A DNA stretch of 64,000 nt from Arenimonas fontis. Lineage in GTDB: Bacteria; Pseudomonadota; Gammaproteobacteria; Xanthomonadales; Xanthomonadaceae. Position 1 is the stretch's first letter, and the number at the start of each line of letters is the position of its first letter. The translations under genes and the position numbers were made by a program. Of the stretch, positions 10,426-23,183 are shown piece after piece. The stretch lies in assembly GCF_008386465.1 (NCBI RefSeq), contig NZ_VUOD01000001.1, forward strand, positions 372,001 to 436,000. Direction: 5' to 3'. Under the pieces are notes generated by a model. The model had not been told where the DNA came from and ran no database searches. It was given only the letters and a program-made list of their open reading frames with translations.

Positions 10426-12930
10426 ATGATGACGCGACCGATCGCCCGCCGCCGCCTCCTGAGCCTCGCGCTCGCCGCCGCCCTCGCCGCCCCGGTCCAG
10501 GCCCAGGAATTCGAGCCGTTCACCGTCTCGGACATTCGTGTGGAGGGCCTTCAGCGCATCTCCACCGGCACCGTCTTCACCTACCTGCCGGTGGAGCGGG
10601 GCGACCTGCTCGATCGCACCCGTTCCAGCGAGGCGATCAGGGCGCTGTTCCGTACCGGCTTCTTCGACGACGTGCGGCTCGAGCGCCAGGGCGACATCCT
10701 GGTGGTGGTGGTCGAGGAGCGCCCGGCCATCAACCGGATCACCCTGGTCGGCAACAAGGACGTCAAGACCGAGGATCTGACCAAGGGCCTGGCGAACATC
10801 GGCCTGGCCGAGGGCGAAACCTACGACCCGATGGCCCTGGACCGGGTGACCCAGGAGCTCCTGCGCCAGTACAACAATCGCGGCAAGTACGGCGTCACCA
10901 TCCGGCCGACCGTGACCGAGCTCGACCGCAACCGGGTGGACATCACCATCACGATCGCCGAGGGAAAAGCCTCGAAGATCCGCGACATCAACATCGTCGG
11001 CAACGACCTGTTCACGGAAACCCAGCTGCGCCGCGGCTGGGAGTCCAACACCAGCAACTGGCTGTCCTGGTACCGGCGCGATGACCAGTACTCGCGGGAA
11101 AAGCTCTCCGGCGATCTCGAAAAGCTGACCAACTACTACCTCGACCGCGGCTACGTGGACTTCAACATCGAGTCCACCCAGGTGGCGATCAGTCCGGACA
11201 GGCGCGACATCTTCGTCACCGCCAACGTCGTCGAGGGCGAGGTCTACACGGTTTCCGACGTGCGCATCTCCGGCGACACCGTGCTTCCGCAGGAAGACGT
11301 CGAGAAGCTGCTGATGATCGCCGAGGGCGACACCTTCTCGCGGGCGCGGGTCGAGTTCACCACTGACGCGATCACGGCCACGCTCGGCAACATCGGCTAC
11401 GCCTTCGCCCAGGTGACGCCAGTGCCGACCCTGGATCGCGATAACCGTACCGTTGCATTGAACTTCTACGTCGAACCCGGCCCGCGCGTTCAGGTTCGAC
11501 GGATCGTCTTCAAGGGAAACACCAGCACCGCAGACGAGGTGCTGCGACGCGAGATGCGCCAGTTCGAAGGCGCATGGTACTCGCAGGCGGCGATAGATCG
11601 CTCCAAGGTCCGCCTTCAGAGGCTGGGATTCTTCGAGGAGGTCGACATCCAGACACCGGAAGTGGCCGGGCAACCCGACCAGGTGGATGTCGTGGTCAAC
11701 GTCAAGGAGCGAAACTCCGGCCAGTTCACCTTTGGCCTGGGCTACCAGGAAACCTACGGCCTGATCACCAGCATTCAGTTGGTCCAGAACAACTTCCTCG
11801 GCACCGGCAACCGGTTCTCCCTGGAAGTGCAGAACAACAGCTACTCGCGCCAGTTCGGCTTCTCCTACACCGACCCGTATTTCACCGATGACGGCATAAG
11901 CCTCGGCTACAACCTTTCCTACCGGGACCTGCAGTACGCCAGTCGCGATTCCAACCTTGCCCGTTACGACAATACGGTGGCATCCGCCGACGTGCAGGTG
12001 GGCATTCCACTGACCGAGACCGATACGGTGCAGTTTGCCCTGGGCATCGATCGCAACGAAATCACCACATCCGACGGCTCGACGCCGCCGCCATTGATCG
12101 AATACCTCGTGGCCACCTTGGGCGATCGGGCTTACTTTCCCTGTTTCGATGTCGACGATGACGACGACGAAACGACACCCCCGGAAAACGACGACGACGA
12201 TCCGGGCACCCCTGACCAGCAGGCTTGCGGCAACCTGCGCCAGTGGAACGTCAATGCCTGGCGGCTGCAGGCAGGCTGGCTGCGCGACTCGCGCAACGAC
12301 TATCTGATGCCGACACGCGGCTCCTACCATCGCATAGGCGGAGAGGTGGTGTTGCCAGGAAGCGACTTGGAGTATTACCGGATCAACTACAGCTACGAGA
12401 AGTACCTGCCCCTGGCTTCGTGGCTGGTACTCAAGATTGGTGCCGACGTCGGCTTCGGCGACAGTTACGGCGACACCGCCAAGAGCAACTGCCCGACGTT
12501 CGACAACGAGGGTGATGTCATCACCGATACCGCCAAGTGCGGCCTGCCGTTCTTCCGCAACTACTACGTCGGCGGACCGGGCTCCATTCGCGGCTTCGAG
12601 ACCAATACGGTCGGCCCAACCTACTCCTTTAGCGGCAGTGGGTTCCCGCAGCCGCTGGGAGGATCGCTGAAGACCCTGGGCAACCTCGAGTTCATTTTCC
12701 CGACGGCATTCGAGACGCGGGCTGCCAGGCTGTCCGCCTTCGTGGACGTCGGCAACGTCTATCTCGGCTACGATGATTGGGAAGCCAAGACCCTGCGCAT
12801 TTCCACCGGCATTTCCCTGACCTGGCAATCGCCGATGGGTCCGATCGCGATCAGCTACGCGATCCCGCTCCAGTATGAGCGCAGCGACCGCATCGAACGC
12901 GTGCAGTTCACCTTCGGCGGCACATTCTGA
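10426..12930 (+). CDS. bamA: outer membrane protein assembly factor BamA
   Basis: Central subunit of the BAM complex that folds beta-barrels into the outer membrane. 834 residues: signal peptide (1-26, ending PVQA), five POTRA domains (about 30-430) and a 16-strand barrel with the lid-loop motif as IRGF (721-724). The barrel carries an unusual insertion with runs of aspartate, bounded by Cys573 and Cys601, plus another cysteine pair (689 and 705) before IRGF; typical BamA lacks such an acidic loop. An upstream TTG is also in frame, but two ATG codons (10426, 10429) are better starts. skp, often next, is absent. Confidence 0.96.
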   Translation: MMTRPIARRRLLSLALAAALAAPVQAQEFEPFTVSDIRVEGLQRISTGTVFTYLPVERGDLLDRTRSSEAIRALFRTGFFDDVRLERQGDILVVVVEERPAINRITLVGNKDVKTEDLTKGLANIGLAEGETYDPMALDRVTQELLRQYNNRGKYGVTIRPTVTELDRNRVDITITIAEGKASKIRDINIVGNDLFTETQLRRGWESNTSNWLSWYRRDDQYSREKLSGDLEKLTNYYLDRGYVDFNIESTQVAISPDRRDIFVTANVVEGEVYTVSDVRISGDTVLPQEDVEKLLMIAEGDTFSRARVEFTTDAITATLGNIGYAFAQVTPVPTLDRDNRTVALNFYVEPGPRVQVRRIVFKGNTSTADEVLRREMRQFEGAWYSQAAIDRSKVRLQRLGFFEEVDIQTPEVAGQPDQVDVVVNVKERNSGQFTFGLGYQETYGLITSIQLVQNNFLGTGNRFSLEVQNNSYSRQFGFSYTDPYFTDDGISLGYNLSYRDLQYASRDSNLARYDNTVASADVQVGIPLTETDTVQFALGIDRNEITTSDGSTPPPLIEYLVATLGDRAYFPCFDVDDDDDETTPPENDDDDPGTPDQQACGNLRQWNVNAWRLQAGWLRDSRNDYLMPTRGSYHRIGGEVVLPGSDLEYYRINYSYEKYLPLASWLVLKIGADVGFGDSYGDTAKSNCPTFDNEGDVITDTAKCGLPFFRNYYVGGPGSIRGFETNTVGPTYSFSGSGFPQPLGGSLKTLGNLEFIFPTAFETRAARLSAFVDVGNVYLGYDDWEAKTLRISTGISLTWQSPMGPIAISYAIPLQYERSDRIERVQFTFGGTF

Positions 12931-12940
12931 GGAGTCTGCC

Positions 12941-13984
12941 TTGCCCGCGCGGGAACAGGACCATGCCCTGGCCGAACTGGCGGCGCGGTTCGACTTGGGA
13001 CTGCGCGGAGACGGCACGGTTCGGATTCGCGGCGTCGGCACTCTGGCCGGCGCCGGCCCCGGCCAGCTGGCCTTCCTGGCCAATCCGAAGTACCGGCGCG
13101 GGCTGGCCGGAACCGGCGCCTCCGCCGTGGTGCTGCGCGAGGCCGATGCGGCCGACTGCCCGGTTCCCTGCCTGATCGCCCGCGATCCCTACGTGGCCTT
13201 TGCCCGCATCGCCGCGCTGTTCGAGCCGCCGGCCGCGACGCCGGCAGGCATTCATCCGAGTGCGGTGGTCGCCGACGACGCGGTGATCGCCCCGGACGCC
13301 CATGTCGGCCCGCACGCCAGCGTCGGCGCCCGCAGCCGCATCGGTGCCGGCGCGGTCGTCGGACCGGGCTGCGTCGTCGGCGAGGACTGCGAGGTCGGCC
13401 CGGGCAGCGTGCTGCTGGCCCGCGTCACCCTGGTGGCCCGGGTACGCCTGGGCGCCCGCGTACGCATCCATCCTGGCGCCGTGCTCGGCGCCGACGGTTT
13501 TGGCCTGGCTATGGACGAAGGCCGCTGGATCAAGGTGCCGCAACTGGGCGGCGTGCAAGTCGGCGACGACTGCGAGATCGGCGCCAATACCACCATCGAC
13601 CGCGGCGCCATCGACGACACCGTGCTCGAGGAGGACGTTCGCCTGGACAACCAGGTGCAGATCGGCCACAACGTCCGCGTCGGCGCCCACACCGCCATGG
13701 CCGGCTGCGTGGCGGTGGCCGGTTCGGCCAGTATCGGCCGCTACTGCCTGATCGGCGGTGCCGCCGGCATCGCCGGGCATCTGCGGATCTGCGACGGGGT
13801 GACCATCACCGCCATGAGCTTCGTCACCGCGTCGATCAGCGAGCCCGGGGAGTACTCCTCCGGCATGCCGGTCCAGGAGGCCCGCGCCTGGCGCCGCAAT
13901 GCCGCTCGCTTCCGGCAACTGGACGAACTGGCGCGTAAGATAGGCGCCCCAACCAAGGATCGAGCAAGGAAAGACCCCGGATGA
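12941..13984 (+). CDS. lpxD: UDP-3-O-(3-hydroxyacyl)glucosamine N-acyltransferase
   Basis: Third step of lipid A synthesis: adds the N-linked hydroxyacyl chain from acyl-ACP to UDP-3-O-acyl-GlcN. 347 residues. An N-terminal uridine-binding domain precedes a long left-handed beta-helix of hexapeptide repeats (about 105-300) containing [10 protein letters not shown] with the catalytic His. The start is a TTG at 12941, preceded by a perfect AGGAG with 6-base spacing that overlaps the bamA stop. No ATG in frame gives a sensible protein outside bamA. It overlaps fabZ by 4 bases. Confidence 0.95.
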   Translation: MPAREQDHALAELAARFDLGLRGDGTVRIRGVGTLAGAGPGQLAFLANPKYRRGLAGTGASAVVLREADAADCPVPCLIARDPYVAFARIAALFEPPAATPAGIHPSAVVADDAVIAPDAHVGPHASVGARSRIGAGAVVGPGCVVGEDCEVGPGSVLLARVTLVARVRLGARVRIHPGAVLGADGFGLAMDEGRWIKVPQLGGVQVGDDCEIGANTTIDRGAIDDTVLEEDVRLDNQVQIGHNVRVGAHTAMAGCVAVAGSASIGRYCLIGGAAGIAGHLRICDGVTITAMSFVTASISEPGEYSSGMPVQEARAWRRNAARFRQLDELARKIGAPTKDRARKDPG

Positions 13985-14445
13985 GCGACGACGCCATCAA
14001 GCTGCCCGTGGATGTCTCGTGCATCCTGCACCTGCTGCCGCACCGATACCCGTTCCTGCTGGTGGACCGGGTGGTCGAGCTGGAACCGCATCGGCGCATC
14101 CGCGCGATCAAGAACGTCACCTACAACGAGCCCTACTTCCAGGGCCATTTCCCCGGCCGGCCGGTGATGCCGGGCGTGCTCGTGATCGAGGCGATGGCCC
14201 AGGTCGGCGGCCTGCTCACCCAGCTGTCGGCGCCGCCGGAAGCGCACAAGGAAGGGCAACTGTTTTATCTGGTCAAGGTGGACAACGCCCGCTTCAGCCG
14301 CATGGTCGGCCCGGGCGACCAGCTCGACATCGAAGTGCGGGTCAAGCGGGTGATCCGCAACATGGCGCTGTACGATTGCATCGGCCGCGTGGACGGCAGG
14401 GAAGTGGCCAGCGCCGAAATCCTCTGCGCCGAAGGCAGGGAATGA
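13981..14445 (+). CDS. fabZ: 3-hydroxyacyl-ACP dehydratase FabZ
   Basis: Dehydrates 3-hydroxyacyl-ACP in fatty acid elongation and competes with LpxA and LpxD for the 3-hydroxyacyl-ACP pool, which explains its place between them. 154 residues, hot-dog fold. Catalytic His56 lies in [12 protein letters not shown] and Glu70 in VIEAMAQ. It overlaps lpxD and lpxA by 4 bases each. Confidence 0.97.
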   Translation: MSDDAIKLPVDVSCILHLLPHRYPFLLVDRVVELEPHRRIRAIKNVTYNEPYFQGHFPGRPVMPGVLVIEAMAQVGGLLTQLSAPPEAHKEGQLFYLVKVDNARFSRMVGPGDQLDIEVRVKRVIRNMALYDCIGRVDGREVASAEILCAEGRE

Positions 14446-15221
14446 GCGGCGGCATCCATCCGACGGCGGTGGTGGATCCGGGCGCCCGCCTGGGCGACGG
14501 CGTCGTCATCGGGCCGTTTGCGGTCGTCGGCCCCGACGTGGAGATCGGTGCCGGCTCCCGCATCGGCGCCCATTGCGTCATCACCGGCCCGACCCGGATC
14601 GGCCGCGACAACGTCGTGCATTCGCACGCCACCCTCGGCAACGATCCGCAGGACAAGAAGTTCCGGGGCGAGCGCAGCCAGCTGCTGATCGGCGATCGTA
14701 ATACCTTCTTCGAGTTCACCACCGTCAGTCGCGGCACCGGCGACGGCGGCGGCGCCACCCGGGTCGGCGACGACAACTGGATCATGGCCTACGTGCACAT
14801 CGCCCACGATTGCGTGGTAGGCAACCACTGCGTACTGGCCAACAACGCCACCCTCGCCGGCCATGTCACGCTGGGCGACTGGGTGATCCTGGGCGGCTTT
14901 GCCGGCATTCACCAGTTCTGCACGATCGGCGCCCATGCCTTCATCGGCATGGGAAGCCTGGTGAATGCCGACGTACCGCCTTTCGTGATGGTGGCAGACC
15001 GATATGCCTCGCCGCGCGGCATCAACGCCGAGGGCCTGAAACGGCGCGGTTTCGACGCCGACCGTATCGCTGCGATCAAGCGCGCCTACCGCGCCCTGTA
15101 CATGTCCGGCAAACCCCTGGCCGAGGCCCGTGCGCAACTGGCGGAAGGCGCCGGCGAATCGCAGGACGTGCGGCTGATGCTCGAGTTCATCGAGCGCAGC
15201 CAGCGCGGCCTGCTGCGCTGA
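14442..15221 (+). CDS. lpxA: acyl-ACP--UDP-N-acetylglucosamine O-acyltransferase
   Basis: First step of lipid A synthesis, placing a 3-hydroxyacyl chain on O-3 of UDP-GlcNAc. 259 residues against 262 in E. coli. The left-handed beta-helix of hexapeptides starts at [16 protein letters not shown]. The region [15 protein letters not shown] and [13 protein letters not shown] contains the catalytic His. A helical C-terminal domain follows. The ATG at 14442 overlaps the fabZ stop. Confidence 0.96.
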   Translation: MSGGIHPTAVVDPGARLGDGVVIGPFAVVGPDVEIGAGSRIGAHCVITGPTRIGRDNVVHSHATLGNDPQDKKFRGERSQLLIGDRNTFFEFTTVSRGTGDGGGATRVGDDNWIMAYVHIAHDCVVGNHCVLANNATLAGHVTLGDWVILGGFAGIHQFCTIGAHAFIGMGSLVNADVPPFVMVADRYASPRGINAEGLKRRGFDADRIAAIKRAYRALYMSGKPLAEARAQLAEGAGESQDVRLMLEFIERSQRGLLR

Positions 15222-15230
15222 GGCAAGGTG

Positions 15231-16388
15231 ATGGCGGGCGCCGGCCGACCGCGGCGGTTCGCGCTGGTGGCCGGCGAGGCCTCGGGCGACCTGCTGGCCG
15301 CCGGCCTGGTCCGCGAGCTGAGGCACCGTTTCCCGGATGCGGAATTCGCCGGCGTCGGCGGTCCGATGCTGCGCGCCGAAGGTTTCGCCGCCTGGCACGA
15401 CTGCTCCGAACTGGCGGTAATGGGCCTGGCGGAAGTGCTGAAGCATCTGCCGCGCCTGCTGCGCCTGCGCGCCGGCCTGCGTCGCCGGCTGCTGGAATGG
15501 CAGCCGGACGCCTTTATCGGCGTGGACGCCCCCGACTTCAACCTGGGCCTGGAGCGCAAGCTCAAGCAGGCCGGCATCCGCACCGTGCACTACGTCAGCC
15601 CCTCGATCTGGGCCTGGCGCCAGGGCCGAGCGGCGAAGATCGGCCGCAGCGCCGACCGGGTACTCTGCCTGTTCCCGATGGAGCCGCCGATCTACCAGCG
15701 CTACGGCGTGGACGCCCGCTTCGTAGGCCATCCGCTGGCCGATGCCTTCCCGATGACGCCCGACCGCGCCGCCGCCCGCGCCCGCCTGCGGCTGGATCCG
15801 CAGGCTCCGGTGCTGGCCGTGCTACCGGGCAGCCGGCTGGGCGAGATCGAGCGGTTGTGGCCGGCGTTCCTGGAAGCCGCCCGGGAAGTGACGGTGAGCC
15901 TGCCCGGATTGGTGGTGGTGGTGCCGGCGGCAAATCGCGCCTGTCGCGCGGCCATCGAACGCGAGCTGTCGCGGCGCTCGCTGGCCAACGTGCTGCTGCT
16001 CGACGGCGATGCCCATCAGGCCATGATCGCTGCCGATGTGGTCCTGCTGGCTTCGGGCACCGCCGCGCTGGAAGCCATGCTGGCAAAACGGGCCATGGTG
16101 GTGGGCTATCGCATCTCGCCGCTGACCTATCGGCTGGTCATGGGCCTGGGGCTGATGCGGGTCAGTCGCTATAGCCTGCCCAACATCCTGGCCAACGAGC
16201 CGGTGGTGCCGGAGCTGATGCAGCGCGACTGCACCCCGGGCAACCTGGCCGCGGCGGTGCTGCACTGGTTCCAGCGGCCCGAGGCCCGTGCGGCCCTGGT
16301 GTCACGTTTCGAACACATCCATGCCAAGCTGCGCGGCAAGGCCTCGGCCAACGCCGCCGATGCCGTGGCCGAACTGCTGCCGCCATGA
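15231..16388 (+). CDS. lpxB: lipid-A-disaccharide synthase
   Basis: GT19 glycosyltransferase joining UDP-diacyl-GlcN and lipid X to form the lipid A disaccharide, at the inner face of the inner membrane. 385 residues. Family blocks are [16 protein letters not shown] at the N-terminus, [34 protein letters not shown] and [12 protein letters not shown]. An in-frame GTG lies 3 bases upstream (15228); the ATG has better spacing from GAGG. It overlaps rnhB by 4 bases. Confidence 0.96.
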   Translation: MAGAGRPRRFALVAGEASGDLLAAGLVRELRHRFPDAEFAGVGGPMLRAEGFAAWHDCSELAVMGLAEVLKHLPRLLRLRAGLRRRLLEWQPDAFIGVDAPDFNLGLERKLKQAGIRTVHYVSPSIWAWRQGRAAKIGRSADRVLCLFPMEPPIYQRYGVDARFVGHPLADAFPMTPDRAAARARLRLDPQAPVLAVLPGSRLGEIERLWPAFLEAAREVTVSLPGLVVVVPAANRACRAAIERELSRRSLANVLLLDGDAHQAMIAADVVLLASGTAALEAMLAKRAMVVGYRISPLTYRLVMGLGLMRVSRYSLPNILANEPVVPELMQRDCTPGNLAAAVLHWFQRPEARAALVSRFEHIHAKLRGKASANAADAVAELLPP

Positions 16389-16975
16389 GCGCAGCGGCAC
16401 TGCTCGCTGGCGTGGATGAGGCCGGGCGCGGCCCCCTGGCCGGACCGGTCGCGGTGGCGGCCGTCATTCTCGACCCCAGCCGGCCGATCGAAGGACTCGC
16501 CGATTCGAAGGCGCTGTCGGAACCGCGTCGCGAGGCGGTGGCGCCGCTCATCCGCGGACATGCCCTGGCCTGGCACCTGGAGTGGGTGGACGTGGCCGAG
16601 ATCGATCGCCTCAACATCCTGCACGCCACTCTCGCCGGCATGGCGCGTGCGGTGCGGGCCTTGCGCCCCGGTCCGGACCTGGTCCTGGTGGATGGTAACC
16701 GGCTGCCGCCCGGCCTGCCCTGCCCGGCCCGCGCCCTGGTTCGCGGCGACGCCCGTGAACCGGCGATCATGGCCGCCTCCATCCTGGCCAAGACCGCGCG
16801 GGACGCGCTGATGCGCGAACTCGACGCACGCTACCCGGGTTATGGCTTTGCCCGGCACATGGGCTATCCCACGCCCGAGCACCTGCAGGCCCTGCGCCGG
16901 CTTGGCCCCTGCGACGCGCACCGGCGCAGCTTCGCGCCGGTGCGGGCGGCGATGGCCACGCCCCTTCTCGATTGA
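16385..16975 (+). CDS. rnhB: ribonuclease HII
   Basis: Cuts RNA in RNA-DNA hybrids, including single ribonucleotides, to start ribonucleotide excision repair. 196 residues. The active-site block [13 protein letters not shown] is at 9-21 (Asp11, Glu12), and further acidic ligands lie in [10 protein letters not shown] and KTARDALM. Last gene of the lpx run by overlap. Confidence 0.97.
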   Translation: MSAAALLAGVDEAGRGPLAGPVAVAAVILDPSRPIEGLADSKALSEPRREAVAPLIRGHALAWHLEWVDVAEIDRLNILHATLAGMARAVRALRPGPDLVLVDGNRLPPGLPCPARALVRGDAREPAIMAASILAKTARDALMRELDARYPGYGFARHMGYPTPEHLQALRRLGPCDAHRRSFAPVRAAMATPLLD

Positions 16976-16985
16976 TGCCGGCAAT

Positions 16986-17014
16986 TTGACTCCGTGGCGC
17001 CGCAGGCGTAGACC
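16986..17014 (+). promoter_or_regulatory. candidate promoter for the DUF1232-like gene pair
   Basis: TTGACT (16986-16991), a 17 bp spacer and TAGACC (17009-17014), just after the rnhB stop. It suggests that the next two genes are not simply read through from lpxB-rnhB. Confidence 0.45.
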
Positions 17015-17105
17015 AATAAGCGCATCCCGCACGGATGCGGCCGCGGGCGGCTCAGCCGACCGGCCGCGCACGGCCCCGACTTCCTGGCCGGCAGCGAGGA
17101 CTGCC

Positions 17106-17714
17106 ATGCGTCACGACGCTCCCCTTCCGGCAGGCCAGGCCCTGCCCTTGCGCGGAGCGCCCGCGGGACCTGGCGCCACGCCGGTACCGCTCGCGCCTGC
17201 CGCGATCGCCGCGTTCAACGACCTTCTCCACGAACTGCACCCTGATGCGCCGCACGTCGACCAGGCCGCGCTCGCCAGCATGGCGCGCTGGCTGGACGGA
17301 CTGCCCGTTCACGAGGCCGAAGCCCTGCTGCAGGCCAGGCTCGGTCGCCTGGAGGAACTGCGCCGGATGTGCGAGGACCCGGACTGGCAACTGGAGCCGG
17401 CCCTGGCCCGACGCATCCGCCGCCTGCTCGACTACGTCGAACAGACGCGCGACCTGATCCCCGACGACCTGCCCCGCCTGGGCCGCCTCGACGACGCCCT
17501 GTTGGTGGAGTTGGCCTGGCCGATGATCGCCGACGAGCTGGAGGACTTCCGCGACTTCTGCCGCTTCCGCGACGAGAACGGTGGTCACGCCGATCGCGAG
17601 CGCTGGCTGCGCACGCGCCTGGAGGAAGGCGCGCTGTGGGAACAGCTGCACCGCGTGCGCAATCAGCACTACGTGGATTACGGACCCCTCGAGGGCGGCC
17701 TGCGGGTGGTGTGA
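17106..17714 (+). CDS. hypothetical protein with a DUF1232-like core, copy 1
   Basis: 202 residues, no signal peptide, no clear membrane span; function unknown. A helical region (residues 30-110) leads to DLIPDDLP and GRLDDALLVELAW (116-137). This resembles the DLIPD...G.LDDA signature of DUF1232/YkvA proteins, followed here by EDFRDFCRFR. It aligns almost without gaps along its central part to the next gene, so the two arose by duplication. GAGGA lies 5 bases before the ATG. The usual neighbours rnhB and dnaE flank the pair, so this is an insertion in a conserved order. The domain link is by motif only. Confidence 0.8.
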   Translation: MRHDAPLPAGQALPLRGAPAGPGATPVPLAPAAIAAFNDLLHELHPDAPHVDQAALASMARWLDGLPVHEAEALLQARLGRLEELRRMCEDPDWQLEPALARRIRRLLDYVEQTRDLIPDDLPRLGRLDDALLVELAWPMIADELEDFRDFCRFRDENGGHADRERWLRTRLEEGALWEQLHRVRNQHYVDYGPLEGGLRVV

Positions 17715-17865
17715 TCCGGGACCTGTCCGGCGACTGAACCGGCCAAAGGTCACGCCGACCAACGGCCGGGGCGGAAACGACTGCAACGGTGCAGGCTGGT
17801 GGCGCATCCAGAGGATGGAGCGCCGGCCCCGGGTGGTCCGGGGCGGCCGGACAACGAGGCCCCGC

Positions 17866-18489
17866 ATGAACACCGTCGCCGAACGAAACCGCCTGCCGCT
17901 CGAATCGCTGCACCCGGGCCCCGGGAAACGCCGCTCGCTCGACGGCCTGGTGTTGGCACCCGAAGCACTGGCGCGCTTCAACCGCCTGCTGGTCGAGCTG
18001 CGACCGGAGGCACCGGAGATCAGCGCCGACCAGGTCGCCACCCTCGGCCGCTGGTTGCTGTCGCTGCCGCCGGCCCGGGCCGAGGCGGTGCTGGCCGAAC
18101 GCCTGTGCCGGGCAGAACCGCTGCGGCGCATGCTGACCGACGACGACTGGGAAGCGGAACCCGGCCTGCGCGAACGTTCGGCGCTGCTGCTGGGCTACCT
18201 GCAGGAAGTGCACGACCTGATTCCGGACCACCTGCCGCTGATCGGCCGGCTCGACGACGCCCTGCTGGTCGAGCTGGCCTGGGACAGCTTCGCCGCCGAG
18301 GCCGCCGATTACCAGGACTTCTGCCGCTTCCGCAGCGAACGGCGTCCGCGCGGCACGCCGGCCGAGCGCCGCCTGGCCTGGGAAAACGCCGTGCTGGCCG
18401 AAGCGGCGCTGCTTCAGCAGCGACGCGAGTTGCGCGCCCGCCCTTATGCCGCCGGCGAGCCGCTGCGGCCGATGATCCGCGTCAGCTGA
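17866..18489 (+). CDS. hypothetical protein with a DUF1232-like core, copy 2
   Basis: 207 residues, paralogue of the preceding gene. It shares the ARFN.LL.EL.PEAP block near 36-50, DLIPDHLP (117-124), GRLDDALLVELAW (127-139) and DFCRFR. The C-terminus differs and is rich in Arg and Ala. A GAGG lies 6 bases before the ATG at 17866. The 151 bp gap to copy 1 has no obvious promoter, so they may be cotranscribed. No function can be assigned; the paired copies could form a hetero-oligomer, which is inference. Confidence 0.78.
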   Translation: MNTVAERNRLPLESLHPGPGKRRSLDGLVLAPEALARFNRLLVELRPEAPEISADQVATLGRWLLSLPPARAEAVLAERLCRAEPLRRMLTDDDWEAEPGLRERSALLLGYLQEVHDLIPDHLPLIGRLDDALLVELAWDSFAAEAADYQDFCRFRSERRPRGTPAERRLAWENAVLAEAALLQQRRELRARPYAAGEPLRPMIRVS

Positions 18490-18550
18490 GTATTTGCATC
18501 TCTCCGACGGGGCCGCGGCAAGGCCACTGGCAACCAGGGACTGTCAAGCC

Positions 18551-18578
18551 TTGCCCGACCCCACCCTCGGGGTAAACT
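18551..18578 (+). promoter_or_regulatory. candidate promoter of dnaE
   Basis: TTGCCC (18551-18556), a 16 bp spacer and TAAACT (18573-18578), 24 bp before the dnaE ATG. Its layout resembles the promoter of the kinase gene at 44811. Confidence 0.5.
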
Positions 18579-18602
18579 GCCGGCCGGCCCCGGGCACCCG
18601 GC

Positions 18603-22124
<3,522 letters not shown>

Positions 22125-22151
22125 ACCGTGGCCGCGCCCGGGCAAGCCCGA

Positions 22152-22157
22152 TAGAAT
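22152..22157 (+). promoter_or_regulatory. candidate -10 box of accA
   Basis: TAGAAT followed by CCCC, 66 bp before the accA ATG in the dnaE-accA gap; the same form as the box before pyrH. No convincing -35. Confidence 0.4.
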
Positions 22158-22223
22158 CCCCGGCCCGAGCAATTGCTCCACTCCGCGGCCGTCCCGGCGC
22201 CGCGGCCGGCAAACCAGGACGCC

Positions 22224-23183
22224 ATGAACCCGAACTTCCTCGATTTCGAACAGCCCATCGCCGAACTGGACGCCAAGATCCAGGAATTGCGCCGGGCCAG
22301 CGCCGGGCCGGAAGTCAATATCGAGGCCGAGCTGCAGGGCCTGCAGGAAAAGCTGCGCGCCCGTACCGCCGAGATCTTCCGCTCGCTCAGCCCCTGGCAG
22401 ATCTCGCAGCTGGCACGGCATCCGCAGCGGCCCTACACCAACGACTACATCCAGCTGATGTTCGAGGAGTTCCACGAGCTGGCCGGAGATCGTGCCTTCG
22501 CCGACGATGCCGCCATCGTCGGCGGCCTGGCCCGCATGGACGGTCGCGCAGTGATGGTGATCGGGCACCAGAAAGGCCGTGACACCAAGGCCAAGATCCG
22601 CCGCAACTTCGGCATGCCCCGCCCCGAGGGTTACCGCAAGGCCCTGCGCCTGATGAAGATGGCCGAGCGCTTCGGCCTGCCGCTGCTGACCTTCATCGAC
22701 ACTCCGGGCGCCTACCCCGGGATCGGCGCCGAGGAGCGCGGCCAGTCCGAGGCCATCGCCCGCAATCTGCTGGAGATGGCCGAGCTGCGCATCCCGGTGA
22801 TCTGCTCGGTGATCGGCGAAGGCGGCTCCGGCGGCGCCCTGGCGATCGGCGTCGGCGACCGCACGCTGATGCTGGAATACAGCACCTATTCGGTGATCTC
22901 GCCGGAAGGCTGCGCCTCGATCCTGTGGAAGTCGGCCGACAAGGCCCGCGAGGCCGCCGAAGCCCTGGGCCTGACCGCCAAACGGCTGCTCGAACACAAG
23001 CTGATCGACCGCATCGTGCCCGAGCCGCTGGGCGGCGCCCATCGCGACCCGCAGGCCATGGCGGCGGCGCTCAAGGCTGCCATCCTGGAAGAGCTGGCGA
23101 CGCTGGATCCCGTCCCCGTCGAGGAACTGCTGGAGCAGCGTTACGGCCGCCTGCGCAGCTACGGGGCCTACGAGGCGGCGTGA
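22224..23183 (+). CDS. accA: acetyl-CoA carboxylase carboxyltransferase subunit alpha
   Basis: Alpha half of the carboxyltransferase that moves CO2 from biotin to acetyl-CoA, the first step of fatty acid synthesis. 319 residues as in E. coli. The start is [20 protein letters not shown]. Core blocks include [54 protein letters not shown] and [21 protein letters not shown] lies before the ATG at 22224; an upstream in-frame TTG is a less likely start. It overlaps tilS by 4 bases. Confidence 0.97.
   Translation: MNPNFLDFEQPIAELDAKIQELRRASAGPEVNIEAELQGLQEKLRARTAEIFRSLSPWQISQLARHPQRPYTNDYIQLMFEEFHELAGDRAFADDAAIVGGLARMDGRAVMVIGHQKGRDTKAKIRRNFGMPRPEGYRKALRLMKMAERFGLPLLTFIDTPGAYPGIGAEERGQSEAIARNLLEMAELRIPVICSVIGEGGSGGALAIGVGDRTLMLEYSTYSVISPEGCASILWKSADKAREAAEALGLTAKRLLEHKLIDRIVPEPLGGAHRDPQAMAAALKAAILEELATLDPVPVEELLEQRYGRLRSYGAYEAA

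Noticed and set aside
10258-13083. A 941-codon minus-strand frame across bamA
   Set aside because: Antisense shadow of bamA, with no domain and no promoter or SD support.
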